In this document: positions 22,428 to 33,547 of the stretch, in pieces | Numbering within the stretch: the stretch's first letter is position 1 | Layout of the letters: every line of letters begins with the position of its first letter | Assembly: GCA_002286855.1 (NCBI GenBank) | Contig: NRSV01000005.1 | Coordinates: 124,001 to 188,000 of the forward strand | DNA length: 64,000 nt | Direction: 5' to 3' | DNA from: Bipolaris cookei | Lineage: Eukaryota > Ascomycota > Dothideomycetes > Pleosporales > Pleosporaceae | The notes under the pieces: generated by a model | What the model was told of the DNA's origin: nothing | The model's input: the letters and a program-made list of their open reading frames with translations, nothing else | Databases searched by the model: none | Made by a program: the position numbers and the translations under genes

Positions 22428-22848
22428 GGCTTTGTAGTGCGGATCGTGGATGAACCTGGAAGGTTGGGTACTGCCATTTGCGTCAGCTCAGTCTGCTCTT
22501 GATCAAATGGCTGCCTAATGGAAGCGACTGGGCTGCAGGATGCGCATCGCTTCCTAGTTAGAAATTATGGGTCAAATGTCCCCAAATTGGTCCAGCGGAG
22601 GAAGTACGACAAGCCAACACAAGACGCGGTGTTCCAGCACTTGATGTCAAATCCAAACGACACCTTCCTGTAGGTGGCGTTAATGTGTCAGGATCTGATC
22701 GACAGCCAAACGAAACGTCCTAGGTAAAGAAGCTAACGTGTTTTACAAGCGAGCCGCCCATAGCTACCACCAATTTTGCGCACCTTTCAAGCTCAAAGTA
22801 ATCATGCCTCAACCCCAACAACCTCTTTAATACTCCTCTAACGCCGAT

Positions 22849-23160
22849 ATGCAGCTTACTATCTCCTCTCTTGATAGAAACCAGATTAAGGCTGTAGGAG
22901 TAGTTGATCGGACTTTTAATGTTCCTCGTACGATGCTACGTGACCGACGCGCTGGAGTACCTGTACAGTCACTGTACGGTAAATTTTACGATCAGAGGCT
23001 TCGTTGGCGAAAGAAGGCCAGGACAGCCAACGGATCGCACCAGTTGCGGAGCTGTACGACACGGTCACGTGACAAGGGCGTCCAGCCAAGACACGACGCC
23101 CATGGAAGCCATCAAAGGGATGGACGAAACGGAAGAATCTCTCAAGTATATAGATCTCAC
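22849..23160 (+). pseudogene. CENP-B-type helix-turn-helix relic of a pogo/Fot transposase
   Basis: Translation contains ISSLDRNQIKAVGVVDRTFN then VPRTMLRDRRAG, the DNA-binding helix-turn-helix seen at the N-terminus of pogo/Fot transposases, and similar to the N-terminus of the copy at 52282. The frame degrades after about 60 residues. Confidence 0.5.
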
Positions 23161-23418
23161 CAATGAATGCCTATCCCTCATTGTGTTCAACTTCGTTTAC
23201 TTAAGTTACTAAGTAAAAACACATTGTTATCATTCTTGAAAGTCTTTAACTTCGATACCTTGTTATCGTATTCTTTATAGAAAGTCCCCCCTTTACTATA
23301 TTAGTACACCCCCAGTTCTATTGCAATCTCTCACTCATCAACGAATCCCAACCGCTTAGCTAATCAACACCGGCGATCTAATTATTAGCTACTTGGCCGA
23401 CTTTAACACCAACATAGA

Positions 23419-23860
23419 GTGCTTAGCAAAGGCGGCGAACAGCCACACCGCTAGTACGCCGCTACACAGCCACGCAGCCACAGATCTAACACTTCTAGCA
23501 GGTAGACATAGATTTAGCACAACAACACGACAACCTTTTAAGCCTAAGCGCAGTGTTCGGAATAAGATAGGCATATAACGAGCTGTAGTTTGACAGAGTT
23601 TTAATAAGATGCATAAGCTTTAGACGCACCTATCGCTAATTGAATTGAGGCAGTCGCGTGATAGTTATGTTAAATTATCGTATTACACGTTAAGCAGAAT
23701 CTATCTCGAAGAGGCCTCGAGAGGAGATAGATTTTGTCATTCAAGGCTACTATCCTGAGAGTTTGTATGCCTCTAGCCCGTCTTTGTATTTGTTGTGTTG
23801 GGGGCTGTTTATGGCGTCCCAGCACGCAGGGTGTCCCGTTACGCAGGGATAGACATTACA
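23419..23860 (-). repeat. LTR-like repeat, copy B (inverted relative to copy A)
   Basis: Its complement begins TGTAATGTCTATCCCTGCG and follows copy A for over 400 bp, including the ACGGGACACCCTGCGTG block. The orientation opposes copy A, so the pair brackets about 2.7 kb. Confidence 0.6.
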
Positions 23861-24655
23861 ATCGTACCTTGCCTAGCCAGCCATCATTGTTTGGGCCCGT
23901 AAATCCCTGGAATAAGGCGAATTGAGCCAACTTTAGTCTTCAGCTAACGCCTGTCTATATGTGGTGAAAAGCCCCATGTGTCGAAAACGACCAATTGGAT
24001 TATAAAGATCATAGACTTCTCGTTGACCCTGGCGATCCAGTTGGTTATCTTCGGCATACGGCGTTTTTCGTTACACATTTTTGAAGATTGCCACCCAGAT
24101 CGCAGACCTAAAGAATGGCTTCAGTAACCTAACTAGTTAACTATGTTTGTTGTTTTCTGGATAGCTGCAATATGTGGTACGATTGGGCGTTCCCTAGAGC
24201 ATTGAGTGGATGATCTTTAGAGCTAAAGAACTTATTGGCCAGCCGCGTGCTAGCTCGCATAAGCACAGAGTCATAGAAGCTTCGGAGTTCAAACCAAAAT
24301 AAACTGCTCTCTAGCTACAGAAGATGGGCGATGCATTCATAATTGCATCTTCTAAGAGAGAATGTCAATCAATGGCTGAATAATTTTATTGCTATTTACT
24401 CTAGGCTACAAAACGCCAAACTAAGAAGACTAGCCGACACAACACCAACTTCAAGTTCTTCAGAATAGGTGTAATTTTAGCTGAATATATACAAATCCAT
24501 CCTAAGAAATCGATTGCAACTAGTGCGACGTCGTGCAGCCTACGCGCTATAGAGCTAGAAGCTGGTAAAGTAGCTATTTTGAACACGTCTCAACCACAAA
24601 AACAAAAACACACAGACCACATAGCTGCTTACTAAGAAAACAGCTTAGTAATAAA

Positions 24656-26044
24656 ATGCCGCCTGATAGTGATACTATTAGAGTGAATACTCAAGAAAAT
24701 AGACAGGAGAAAACAGGCCCCGAGGCCCAAATCGACCGGGAAATGGACCTAGAGTCCCTCCCAGCTACACCCACCCAGCCAGCTAGCCAAGCTAGTTTAT
24801 TCGAACTGCCAATTTTACCACCGAATAAACGATTCGCGAACTTCTCACCAGATAACACCTATAGAGGCAGAAATCCATACCACAACACCTCTAGCCCGAA
24901 ACCAGTTGCCAAGAACGCTGAGCAGGCGATCTATTGGGCGAGAGACCTTATTCTTCAGGCCTCTACAATGGAAGAATCTCATGTAGCTCAAAACAAGCTA
25001 CTAGAGCTACTTGACGTCTTTAGAGACTATACCGAAACGGGCAGAGTAGCCAACCAATTCACTGAAAAGCTATCTGCTAAGCTAGCTTACCACTCAGCGA
25101 CGCTCGCAAACGCGTCTCAGCAAGCAACAAAGACGCTTAAACAAGCGACGATTGCAGCTTCAAACAAGGCACAACCAGCAGCCCAGCCAGCTCAAAAGCC
25201 AACCCAGACCTCCTACGCTACAATCGCAGCAAATAACTCAAACCAGGCCTGGACAACAGTACAGCCAAAAAAGAAGCCAGCAAAAACCACAAAACCAGCG
25301 TCATACTACCAGATGCTACTAACACTAGCAGAAGGCCAGATAGCAAGCCCACTACTTGTTAGAAACAAAATCAACCAGGCCTTCCAAAAAGCTGGCATCA
25401 AAGGCCCAGTAGTTAAAGAAATCTGGACTACCAAGAAAAACAACCTTATCCTTACTACAACAGAGGGATACTCAGGAGACTTTCTACTCCAGCAAATCAA
25501 CGTCTGGGAGAGCCAGTTTGAAGTGAAAAAAGCACAACCAATAGAGTCCTGGACGAAGCTAGTAGTCCACAAAGTACCCACAACTTTTGAAGGGGCAGAA
25601 ACGCTAGACATCCTTCACACAGAAATCCCTACATATAATAAAGGGCAAGCCATCGTCGGCAGCCCTCATTGGATCTCTAGAAGCTGGAGGAGCAAGCCAA
25701 CAGGCACTATTGTCATCGCTTTTAGATCAGAAGCAGAAGCAAAGAAAATTGGCAGCAGGATTACAATCCTTGGCCAATCTCTCCCAGTAGAGAAATACCG
25801 CCAAACACCACTAACTGCCCAATGCAGTAAGTGCCAAGGATTTGGACACAACTCCAGCAGGTGTAAAAACCTAGCTAGCTGCCAGTTTTGCGCTGAAAGC
25901 CACCTAACAGCCCAGCACTTCTGCAGCATCTGCAAAACCAAAGGGAAGGCCTGCAACCACACCCTACCAAAATGCAAAAACTGCAAACAAACCCACTTTG
26001 CTAATAGCAAAGACTGCGAGGTGCTTCTATCTATCAAAGCGTAA
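24656..26044 (+). CDS. LINE ORF1: RNA-binding protein with zinc knuckles
   Basis: 462 aa. A disordered Gln/Pro/Lys-rich N-terminal half contains the predicted helical stretch QASQASLFELP. A compact middle domain occupies about residues 215-380. The C-terminus has tandem CCHC-type knuckles (CSKCQGFGHNSSRC, CQFCAESHLTAQHFC, CSICKTKGKACNH, CKNCKQTHFANSKDC). This is the standard nucleic-acid-binding ORF1 of Tad1/I-group LINEs. Its stop overlaps the start of ORF2 as TAATG at 26042-26046, which suggests termination-reinitiation. Confidence 0.9.
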   Translation: MPPDSDTIRVNTQENRQEKTGPEAQIDREMDLESLPATPTQPASQASLFELPILPPNKRFANFSPDNTYRGRNPYHNTSSPKPVAKNAEQAIYWARDLILQASTMEESHVAQNKLLELLDVFRDYTETGRVANQFTEKLSAKLAYHSATLANASQQATKTLKQATIAASNKAQPAAQPAQKPTQTSYATIAANNSNQAWTTVQPKKKPAKTTKPASYYQMLLTLAEGQIASPLLVRNKINQAFQKAGIKGPVVKEIWTTKKNNLILTTTEGYSGDFLLQQINVWESQFEVKKAQPIESWTKLVVHKVPTTFEGAETLDILHTEIPTYNKGQAIVGSPHWISRSWRSKPTGTIVIAFRSEAEAKKIGSRITILGQSLPVEKYRQTPLTAQCSKCQGFGHNSSRCKNLASCQFCAESHLTAQHFCSICKTKGKACNHTLPKCKNCKQTHFANSKDCEVLLSIKA

Positions 26045-29000
26045 TGATAGAAAACCTTAGAGTACTACAAGTAAACCTTAACAAAAACCCACGTACGACA
26101 GAATCAACGCTACAGCTAGCAATTGAGCTTAAAGTGGACGTTATTGCAATCCAAGAGCCGTGGATTGCACCATCAGATAGTAATAACTACGAAGCCCCAA
26201 GGTCAATAGCCCACCAAAGCTTCTACCAAATCTTTCCAAAAGCAGACCCAAACCTCCGCCCAAGAGCTCTATTTTATATATCTAGATCTCTAACAGCAGA
26301 GGTTAGCCAGCTAGAGGAGATAGCTGACCCCGACGCTATTGCTATCACGATCCAAGAAGGACGCTTAAAGTTCAATATCTACAACGTGTACAACCAAAAA
26401 AACGCAGAAAATACAAAAACATTTCAAAGATTACTCGCCAACACCCAGCTACCAACATCTACCTTACTACTAATGGACGCCAACGAGCACCACCCTTGGT
26501 GGGACCCAGGCTGTAAAACTAGCCAAGACGGCCAGCTATTAGCAGATTGGATAGAAGACCAGAACCTTAGCATCCTCAACACGCCAGGAACTACAACTTT
26601 CTTTAGACCTAATATGTCTCGAGAAACAACGCTAGACCTATCTATCGCTACTCCAGATCTAGAAGACAAAGTAAAAGACTGGCAAATTACAACAGAACCT
26701 GGATCTGATCACCATGGGATACTCTTCTCAATCCAAACAACAAAGGACCTAGTAAATAGCCCTACTAGCCAAACAAGATACAATACAAAAAGGGCAGACT
26801 GGGACCTATTTAGAGAGGAGCTGGGCAAAGCTATCCAGAGCAACCCAGCGCTACAATCGCTAGATCAGATCAGCCAACCAAGAAAAGCAGATTCAAGAAA
26901 CCTACTCCTAGGCCAAGACAACGAGCTTAAGCTGCAACTAGATGCAATTGGCACAGCAATTACTCTAGTAGTCCAACAAGCTGCAGATAAAGCTATTCCA
27001 AAACTAAAGCTAGGGCCAAAAGCAAAGCCCTGGTGGAGCCAGGAGTTAACTAAGCTACGAAGAAACGTGTCTTACTGCCAAAGAACGTTCGCGCAACAAC
27101 TTCAAGCTACCTCTATAGAAGAAGCCTACCCCTTTAAAAGAGACTTCCTTCTAGCGCGAATAACGTACCAAACAGCAATTAAGAAAGCTAAACGAGAGCA
27201 CTGGAACAACTTCCTTGAAAAAGAAGACCCACAATCTATCTTTAAAGCTATGAACTATACTAAGGAAAAGAGAGTAGAAAGAATCCCTCCTATCCAGGGA
27301 GAGACACTAGAAACCTCTTTTAGGGGAAAGTGCAAAGCCTTTCGAAAAGCACTATTTCCACCACCCCCAAGTACAGCACCACCAAGCTTTAATAACCACC
27401 AAGAGAAAGAGTGGGAGTGGCCAGCGCTATCAATAGCCGAACTAGAACGGGCTTGTTCTAATAAGGTTAAAAGTAGCTCACCTGGCCCAGACGCTTTATC
27501 ACAGGAAATTATCACAGCTGCCTACCAAGCTCAGCCAAACACGTTTTTCAAAACCTACTCACTGCTATTTAACTATGGATACCATCCAACGTGCTGGAGA
27601 AGAGCTACAGGAGCAATTCTAAAGAAGCCATCTAAACCTAACTACTCTATCCCAAAGGCCTACAGAGTAATTACTCTACTAAGCTGCCTAGGCAAAGTAA
27701 TAGAGCGGATAATAGCTAAGAGACTCGGCTACCTCGCTGAGACTACCAACCTCCTACACGACTCACAGATAGGAGGGAGACTAAAGAAATCAGCTATAGA
27801 CGCAGCTCTACTCCTCGTAGATCAAATCCAGCACCAAAAACAACAAGGCTACACTACATCAACAGTCTTTCTAGATGTAAAAGGAGCGTTTGACCACGTT
27901 TCCCACAATCAGTTCCTAGATACACTAAAAAGACTAGGCCTACCTATCAGCCTAATCACTTGGGCTAAGACCTTTCTATCTAACAGATCTCTAAGGCTCG
28001 CCTTTGACGGCCAAATAGAAGAATTCAGCGAGATTAACGCGGGCATCCCACAGGGTAGCCCAGTCTCCCCAATCTTCTTTCTCATCTACATCAGAGATTT
28101 GTTCCCTCAAATAGATGGATTCCAGCTCTCCTACATCGACGACATCTCAATTACAACCTCGTCAACGTCTATTAAGAAAAACGTTAAGATACTACAACGC
28201 AAGGTTAACAAACTAGTTACGAAAGGAAAACAACTAGCAATCGAGTTCGATATAGCGAAGACAGAGCTAATCCACTTTACAAAAAACAAAAAAAGAAAAG
28301 AAATTCCCCTAGAACTCCCTAGCAAGGAGAAAATATACCATAAAGATACAATTAAGTGGCTAGGGGTACACCTCGACAATAAGCTATCTTTTAGAGAGCA
28401 CGTAGCTATTCGAGCTAGCCAAGCAAAAACAGCTTTTAATAGACTAGGGAGACTAGCGAATATAGACCGCGGGCTATCTCCCTTTGCTATTAGACAACTA
28501 TATCTAGCATGCGTTACGAGCATTGCAGATTACGGGTCGCCAATCTACTGGCGAAACCAGAGCTATATAGAAGATCAGCTTCAGCCGCTACANAACGCGG
28601 CATGCAGAAAGGTACTAGGAGTATTTAAAACAGCTCCAGCTATCCCAACAAGCATCGAAGCTAGCTTGCCGTCACCAGCCGTACGGCTAAGCCAAACAAA
28701 TCGAAAATACGCTCTACGAGCTATACAACTAGCTCCAACCCATCCAATTATAAAAGCTATTGCAAGGCTACAAAAAACAACCCTTCAGCTATCAAAACAG
28801 CCAAACAAGCCAAGACAGCTACGCGCTATCACGAGCTCTATCCCAGATACCCAAGAGATAGAAGAGATCATCCCATATAAGTTCAGACCATGGGATTCGC
28901 TTAACTACAATATCTCGATATCAAAGAAATCTAAAGAAGAAGAGGCAGCAGCGCACAAAGATTATATCCAAAAAATAGAGGATAACTCTATAGTAATCTA

Positions 29001-29889
29001 CTCAGACGCCTCTAAAACTAAAGACGGAGATGGGATTGGAGTAGGCCTAGTAGTCTATAACCCAAACCAAGAAGAAATCTACGCAGAGACAAAGAATATA
29101 GGCGAGCACCAACTCGTCTATAATGGAGAGCTTGAAGGCATTACAGCAGCGTTCGAATACGCTGCTAAAATAGCAAAAAAAGACCAGAATATCCACGTTT
29201 ACGCTGACAACCAAGCTGCCATCTACAGGCTCCAGAGTCTATCAGATAAGCCTAGTCAGCAGTGGGTGATTCGGTGCCAAAAAGCAGCTAAAGCTATCCT
29301 AAACAGAAAAGCAAAGATCTTCTTAAAATGGGCTCCCGGCCACACAGATATAGAAGGAAACGAAAAAGCAGACTCCTTAGCTAAGGAAGCCACAAAACAA
29401 ACACCAAAAAAATCACAAACAAGCCTAGCCTTCCTAGGCACTAAGATTAAGCTCCTCCAAAGAGCTAGCCAAGCAGAAGAGTGGAGAAAGTATAGGGGAA
29501 AAGCAAGAGAGAAGAAGACTAGCTATGGAGCTATCTTCGATCTTAAGATAAAAAACCAACTAGCAATCCCAAGAGACACGAAAAGAGATATTTCAAGCTC
29601 CTTCTACTCTCTTAAGATAGGACACGGATACTTCAACGCCTACTTAAAGAGATTTAAGAGAAGAGAATGCGAGCTCTGCAGATGCGGGAGACCACAAACG
29701 GCAGAGCATTTACTTCTATACTGCGGCTTCTACAGCGTAGAAAGAAACCAGCTCAAAAAGACTCTCAACCAAAAAGTACTCAAACTCCCACTATTACTCC
29801 ATACCACGAGCGGTATAGAAGCCACCTTGGCTTTTATTACTAGCACAAGGATAGGAACAAGAAAGTGGCATCTTGGCCAAGAAGGCTAG
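26044..29889 (+). CDS. LINE ORF2: endonuclease, reverse transcriptase, RNase H
   Basis: 1281 aa. Residues about 1-230 are an apurinic-type endonuclease (LRVLQVNLNKNP, AIQEPWI, DANEHHPWWD, GSDHHGI). Reverse transcriptase covers about 480-760: LSCLGKVIERIIAKRL, FLDVKGAFDHVSHN, GIPQGSPVSPIFF and catalytic YIDD. RNase H is at about 980-1110 (IYSDASKTKDGDG, NGELEGITAAFEY, YADNQAAI, APGHTDIEGNEKADSLA). A final Cys-rich CELCRCGRPQTAEHLLLYC motif closes the protein. One ambiguous base at 28593 gives an unknown residue, probably Gln from the context LQPL-x-NAACRK. All catalytic motifs are intact. Confidence 0.95.
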   Translation: MIENLRVLQVNLNKNPRTTESTLQLAIELKVDVIAIQEPWIAPSDSNNYEAPRSIAHQSFYQIFPKADPNLRPRALFYISRSLTAEVSQLEEIADPDAIAITIQEGRLKFNIYNVYNQKNAENTKTFQRLLANTQLPTSTLLLMDANEHHPWWDPGCKTSQDGQLLADWIEDQNLSILNTPGTTTFFRPNMSRETTLDLSIATPDLEDKVKDWQITTEPGSDHHGILFSIQTTKDLVNSPTSQTRYNTKRADWDLFREELGKAIQSNPALQSLDQISQPRKADSRNLLLGQDNELKLQLDAIGTAITLVVQQAADKAIPKLKLGPKAKPWWSQELTKLRRNVSYCQRTFAQQLQATSIEEAYPFKRDFLLARITYQTAIKKAKREHWNNFLEKEDPQSIFKAMNYTKEKRVERIPPIQGETLETSFRGKCKAFRKALFPPPPSTAPPSFNNHQEKEWEWPALSIAELERACSNKVKSSSPGPDALSQEIITAAYQAQPNTFFKTYSLLFNYGYHPTCWRRATGAILKKPSKPNYSIPKAYRVITLLSCLGKVIERIIAKRLGYLAETTNLLHDSQIGGRLKKSAIDAALLLVDQIQHQKQQGYTTSTVFLDVKGAFDHVSHNQFLDTLKRLGLPISLITWAKTFLSNRSLRLAFDGQIEEFSEINAGIPQGSPVSPIFFLIYIRDLFPQIDGFQLSYIDDISITTSSTSIKKNVKILQRKVNKLVTKGKQLAIEFDIAKTELIHFTKNKKRKEIPLELPSKEKIYHKDTIKWLGVHLDNKLSFREHVAIRASQAKTAFNRLGRLANIDRGLSPFAIRQLYLACVTSIADYGSPIYWRNQSYIEDQLQPLXNAACRKVLGVFKTAPAIPTSIEASLPSPAVRLSQTNRKYALRAIQLAPTHPIIKAIARLQKTTLQLSKQPNKPRQLRAITSSIPDTQEIEEIIPYKFRPWDSLNYNISISKKSKEEEAAAHKDYIQKIEDNSIVIYSDASKTKDGDGIGVGLVVYNPNQEEIYAETKNIGEHQLVYNGELEGITAAFEYAAKIAKKDQNIHVYADNQAAIYRLQSLSDKPSQQWVIRCQKAAKAILNRKAKIFLKWAPGHTDIEGNEKADSLAKEATKQTPKKSQTSLAFLGTKIKLLQRASQAEEWRKYRGKAREKKTSYGAIFDLKIKNQLAIPRDTKRDISSSFYSLKIGHGYFNAYLKRFKRRECELCRCGRPQTAEHLLLYCGFYSVERNQLKKTLNQKVLKLPLLLHTTSGIEATLAFITSTRIGTRKWHLGQEG

Positions 29890-30293
29890 AAAGAAAAACA
29901 AGAGAAAAGAACAATAAAAGAAGAAAAACAAAGAAGAACGAATTTTGATCTTTTAGTAATATTTCCTTTCCCCTAAGAGAGCTCGCTGGAAGGCAGCCTA
30001 GCTGCCCTACATCTCTCCCTGTTACCAAACTGCTCTTTAGCACTAGGCATCTAGAGAGCTAGTAATAGCTTAGCTAGATACAGGCCGAAGCACCATAGTC
30101 ACGCAATACAGCACAACGTACCAAATTGTAACTAGGTAGATAGAACGGCCTTTGGCCAAAGTCCTACATAGCCAACGGCTGATACAGGACTATAATGGAA
30201 TAATAATAAGAAGACTAGCAGTTTTGACATAACTATAAAATTTGAGGGATGAAAACGAACAAATGAACGAAAAGAACTGAGAATCCTAAACCC

Positions 30294-31379
30294 TTACTCT
30301 TTAAACCTTTTCGAGGTTCTTTTCTTTGTTACAGCAGAAGTAGATTTGCTTCTCTTGGCTTTCTTTGGCTGTGGCACCTCTGGTATCTGAACTGGACGTG
30401 AACCCATGGAACCTGTTTGCATGGGTTCTTGATAGATATGAGCACCAAATCCTAACTCTGGGGCATAACCTGAGTTGTAAATATCGGGTTGATGCACTGT
30501 TATCGGGTTATGTCCTTGTTGAAGCATGGATAATGCCGGGGCTGGGTGATTTGGTAAAGAGGTAAATTGTCCGTTGGGGTTACTGTTAGGGTTGTGCGTG
30601 TAATTGTTGAAGTTTGGTGAATACTGAAAAAGTGGCTGCTGTGGAGGCGGGTCAGACATACTCCATTGCATCGACATCGCGTCGTCTTCACGTGGGCGTT
30701 TTGGCGACCCATGATATGAGCCTCCAGTGCTCTTAACGCGTCGTAAAGGCTGTTTCCTTTGTCTGACATTCTGCTTCGTCTTTATTGGCTCTTCATCGTC
30801 ATCGTCGTCGTCTGATGGATCATCTTCATCAGCAGATGTTTCTGGTGTTTCGTTGCCCTCTGAAGCCTTGTCGTTAGAGGTCTCATCTCCCGAACCGTCG
30901 TCCTCTGAATCATCAGCAGGCCCAGCTGTCAAAAGTCCTCTGCTTGTTCTGAGTATTTCCTCAGGTAACTCTCGTTTCCCATCGGACCCTGAGCGAGGGT
31001 TACGAAAGTTGCTTTGAGGTCGTTTTTTTCGTTCCTGGTGAACCTGCCACTCCCAAAGGCCCCGAGTTTCCTCATTAATAACTCCCATCCCCGTGATACC
31101 CTTACCACACGTATTTTTCTAGCATTCACATTGTAAGTTAGGATATTTCTTACATACCAGAAGTTGGAACAAACTCACCAGGTCCTGTACTGTGGACCAC
31201 CAACGCCCGTCGTCTAAATGAGAGCGAAACATGCTCACTTCTTCCCCGAACTCATATATGATAGTGATTCCGAGATCGACGTTGTGCATGGACAGCGACT
31301 TCATGATGAGATCTCGGGCCTTCCGATCGAGACCGGTCCTTCGACGATCAAACAGCTTCTGTGCTTCTTTCGATGCCAT
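30294..31379 (-). CDS. MADS-box-like DNA-binding protein, two exons
   Basis: Exons 31379-31158 and 31118-30294; the intron is a short 39 nt (GTATGT donor, CCTAAC branch, CTAG acceptor); 348 aa. The N-terminus KLFDRRRTGLDRKARDL...VDLGITIIYEFGEEVSMFRS follows the MADS pattern (F-x-R-R-x-x-G-L-x-x-K-A-x-D-L, then beta strands). A strongly acidic tract around residues 150-180 (DEDDPSDDDDDDEE) and a Pro/Asn/Gln-rich activation-like region follow, with basic clusters at the C-terminus (KKAKRSKSTSAV). Probable nuclear regulator; the MADS assignment is by pattern only. The LINE inserted about 90 bp downstream of its stop. Confidence 0.45.
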
Positions 31380-31874
31380 AGTAACTACGACTGGTTGAGT
31401 AGAGCAATAACAAGGTAAGAATGGTTGTGATTGACAGTTTTTTGCTACAAATGCATGGTATATGTATCTATAGAACCCGCAGTTGGTGGAACAAGCGCGC
31501 TGCAAACTGAGCCTGAAACTTATTGGCCGTGGCAAAATCCACATGCTGTACCAACAGGGCACGGCGGTTCATAGGACATATTTGGGCCAATAGGAATGCC
31601 CGCATAAGCGCAGCTATATTTGAAGGATCAGAGATCTTCTCTGCATATGTACGGCGCAACTCGAACCCCTGACCATGAATGTGGGGCCAAAGTCCCACGT
31701 TGCGCTCCATTCTGAACAACGGGTTTCCGCAAATCGCTCACCGCAAACACGCCACTATTCCGCTTATCGGCTTTCGGTTCTTGTTTTTTCATTTTCCATT
31801 TTAAGCATTGCTCGGATATAAGGCCAGATATATATGCCGGGCGTACGGCCTGGACCTTTCCGAGGCAAATAATC
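31380..31874. promoter_or_regulatory. Divergent promoter region between MADS-like gene and ferric reductase
   Basis: About 495 bp separates two divergently transcribed genes. Minus-strand frames here have natural-looking stretches (IHGQGFELRRTYAEK), so an extra 5' exon of the MADS-like gene cannot be excluded. No motif recognised. Confidence 0.3.
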
Positions 31875-33547
31875 ATGCAAACTAGCTTGGTCTACGCGGT
31901 GGCATTAGCCTCTGCATTTGGTCTGCTTCTCATCTGGAAAGCGCTTCGCTTCTTGGAAACACCTGCACGGCGTAGGCTGTGTTCTTTCCTGCGTAAAAGA
32001 TTGATCTACACAACATTCTACCGTCGTCGGATCGGCTCGGACAATGTGTCTGTTCTCACTTTCTTGAAGATCGTTATTTATTTTGCCGCCAATATTGCAG
32101 CTTGCGCTCTTGATGTCGGCAATCGTGAGGAATTAGCCAATCGCTGCGGGAGTCTATTCATCATAAACCTTGTACCACTTCTATTGGGAGGAAGAACTAG
32201 TCTGCTTGGAGACCGACTTATTCGACTACACCCAAGCCAATCATCTCTTATCCATCGTTGGGTGGGTCGCGTTTGCATTGCAGAAGGCCTGGTACACGGC
32301 GTTTTACATGCGATGTTGGGCCCACGTCTTACGATAGTACAATCGTTGGTACGTACTCAACGAAATGGCCTCTACAAACGCTTACACTCAATGCTCTATA
32401 GCTTCTTTCTCTCGCCACTGCTTTGATAGTCGTTTCATTCATATTTGTTCGTCGATATATTTTTGAGCTTTTCATAAAGACACATCTGCTTTTTGCATTG
32501 ATGTTCGTCGGTGTGCTCTGGTTCCATATTCCGTTCCGTAACCGAAGAGCCCTTGTCTGCCTTAGTCTAACTTCGGCAGCCTGGCTTGTTCAAAAAATCC
32601 TTTGGCTTATTCGGCTTGGCAATCAAAACTTAGGCCTTAAAACGGCGAATGGAGTAACAGTAAATGCTTTCATAAGCAAAAGTGGCGTTCCTGACGCAGC
32701 GAGTGTCACTGTGCCACTGAAGAAGCATTGGCTGATTCGTCCAGGACAGTATATCTATCTAACGTTGCCGGGTGTGTCGCGCCATCGTGCAGGGTTTATC
32801 CAGGCACACCCTTACTCAATAGCCTGGGTGGATGGGTCTGAGATAACTCTGATTGTTCAACGTCTTGCAGGATTCAGTGCTAACTTACACCACGCCGCCA
32901 ACCTGCAGCTATCGTCAATAGTTGACGGCCCATACGGTTCTCCACATCATCTCAACCGTTATGACAAAGTGTTATTCTTAGCCAGTGGCATTGGGATTGT
33001 AGCACATTTACTTGCAATACGCGATCTGCTTGTTGCTCATGAGGATCAGAGTGCTAGAGTTCGACGCATTACTCTTGTTTGGTTCCTCGAAACGACCAGT
33101 AAGCAGAGACTAGTCATAAAAGAATAACGCTGATTTCGGACAGGTCAGGAACAGTGGGTGAAATCCATCCTACAAAGATTGATGAACAGTGACCAACGCC
33201 ACATCTTCACATTAGCCATGTATGTTCCTGGCGAGGGTGTGGTGCAGGACCACACCTCTCTTGGTATATCCGAGCGCTGTTTTCGGACCGATCAATTCTT
33301 GGACCTCGGTTGGTTCATAAGCAAAGAAAATTTGGCTGAGGCAGGAAGTATGGCGGCGCTAGGTATGAAGATCATCTTTGACACGCGTATGCGAGACTAA
33401 TGCAATTAAGTGTGCGGCACTGCCCATTTCGAGGAAGCCGTTCGGCATGGTGTGCGCCGGTGTGAGCAGGACATACATCTTCTACATTGTGGATTTCAAC
33501 CTGAAGATACAAAGGTAAGTGCGATGGCGAGATCTCGTTTTTCGTAG
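31875..33547 (+). CDS. Ferric reductase-like transmembrane oxidoreductase, 508 aa
   Basis: Four exons: 31875-32348, 32402-33098, 33144-33362, 33411-33547; introns 45-53 nt, 1527 coding bases. The N-terminal half is membrane-embedded with paired His positions for heme (SLIHRWVG, VHGVLH, IKTH, WFH). Next come an FAD-binding motif (HPYSIAW) and an NAD(P)H-binding motif (LASGIGIVAHLLA), then the C-terminal signature VCGTAHFEEAVRHGVRRC. This is the fungal FRE family (electron transfer from NADPH across the membrane to ferric iron); small FRE-like proteins of this type are recurrent Starship accessories. The last codons after QPEDTK could instead be spliced onward at AAG|GTAAGT. Confidence 0.85.

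Larger units (their letters stand above)
24435..30206 (+). mobile_element. Complete Tad1-like LINE with perfect 13-bp target duplication
   Basis: TAAGAAGACTAGC occurs at 24422-24434 and again at 30207-30219, exactly flanking the element. The 3' end is a short TAA-rich tail just before the second copy. Two long open frames are intact apart from one unresolved base. The 220-bp 5' leader and about 320-bp 3' UTR carry no other gene. A perfect duplication and open frames mean a recent insertion without RIP damage. Confidence 0.9.

Noticed and set aside
30727..31017. Plus-strand serine-rich frame
   Set aside because: Antisense of the acidic tract of the MADS-like gene.
31468..31876. Two minus frames upstream of the MADS-like gene as an independent gene
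   Set aside because: Parts look protein-like, but frames do not join with good splice sites; kept only as a possible 5' exon.
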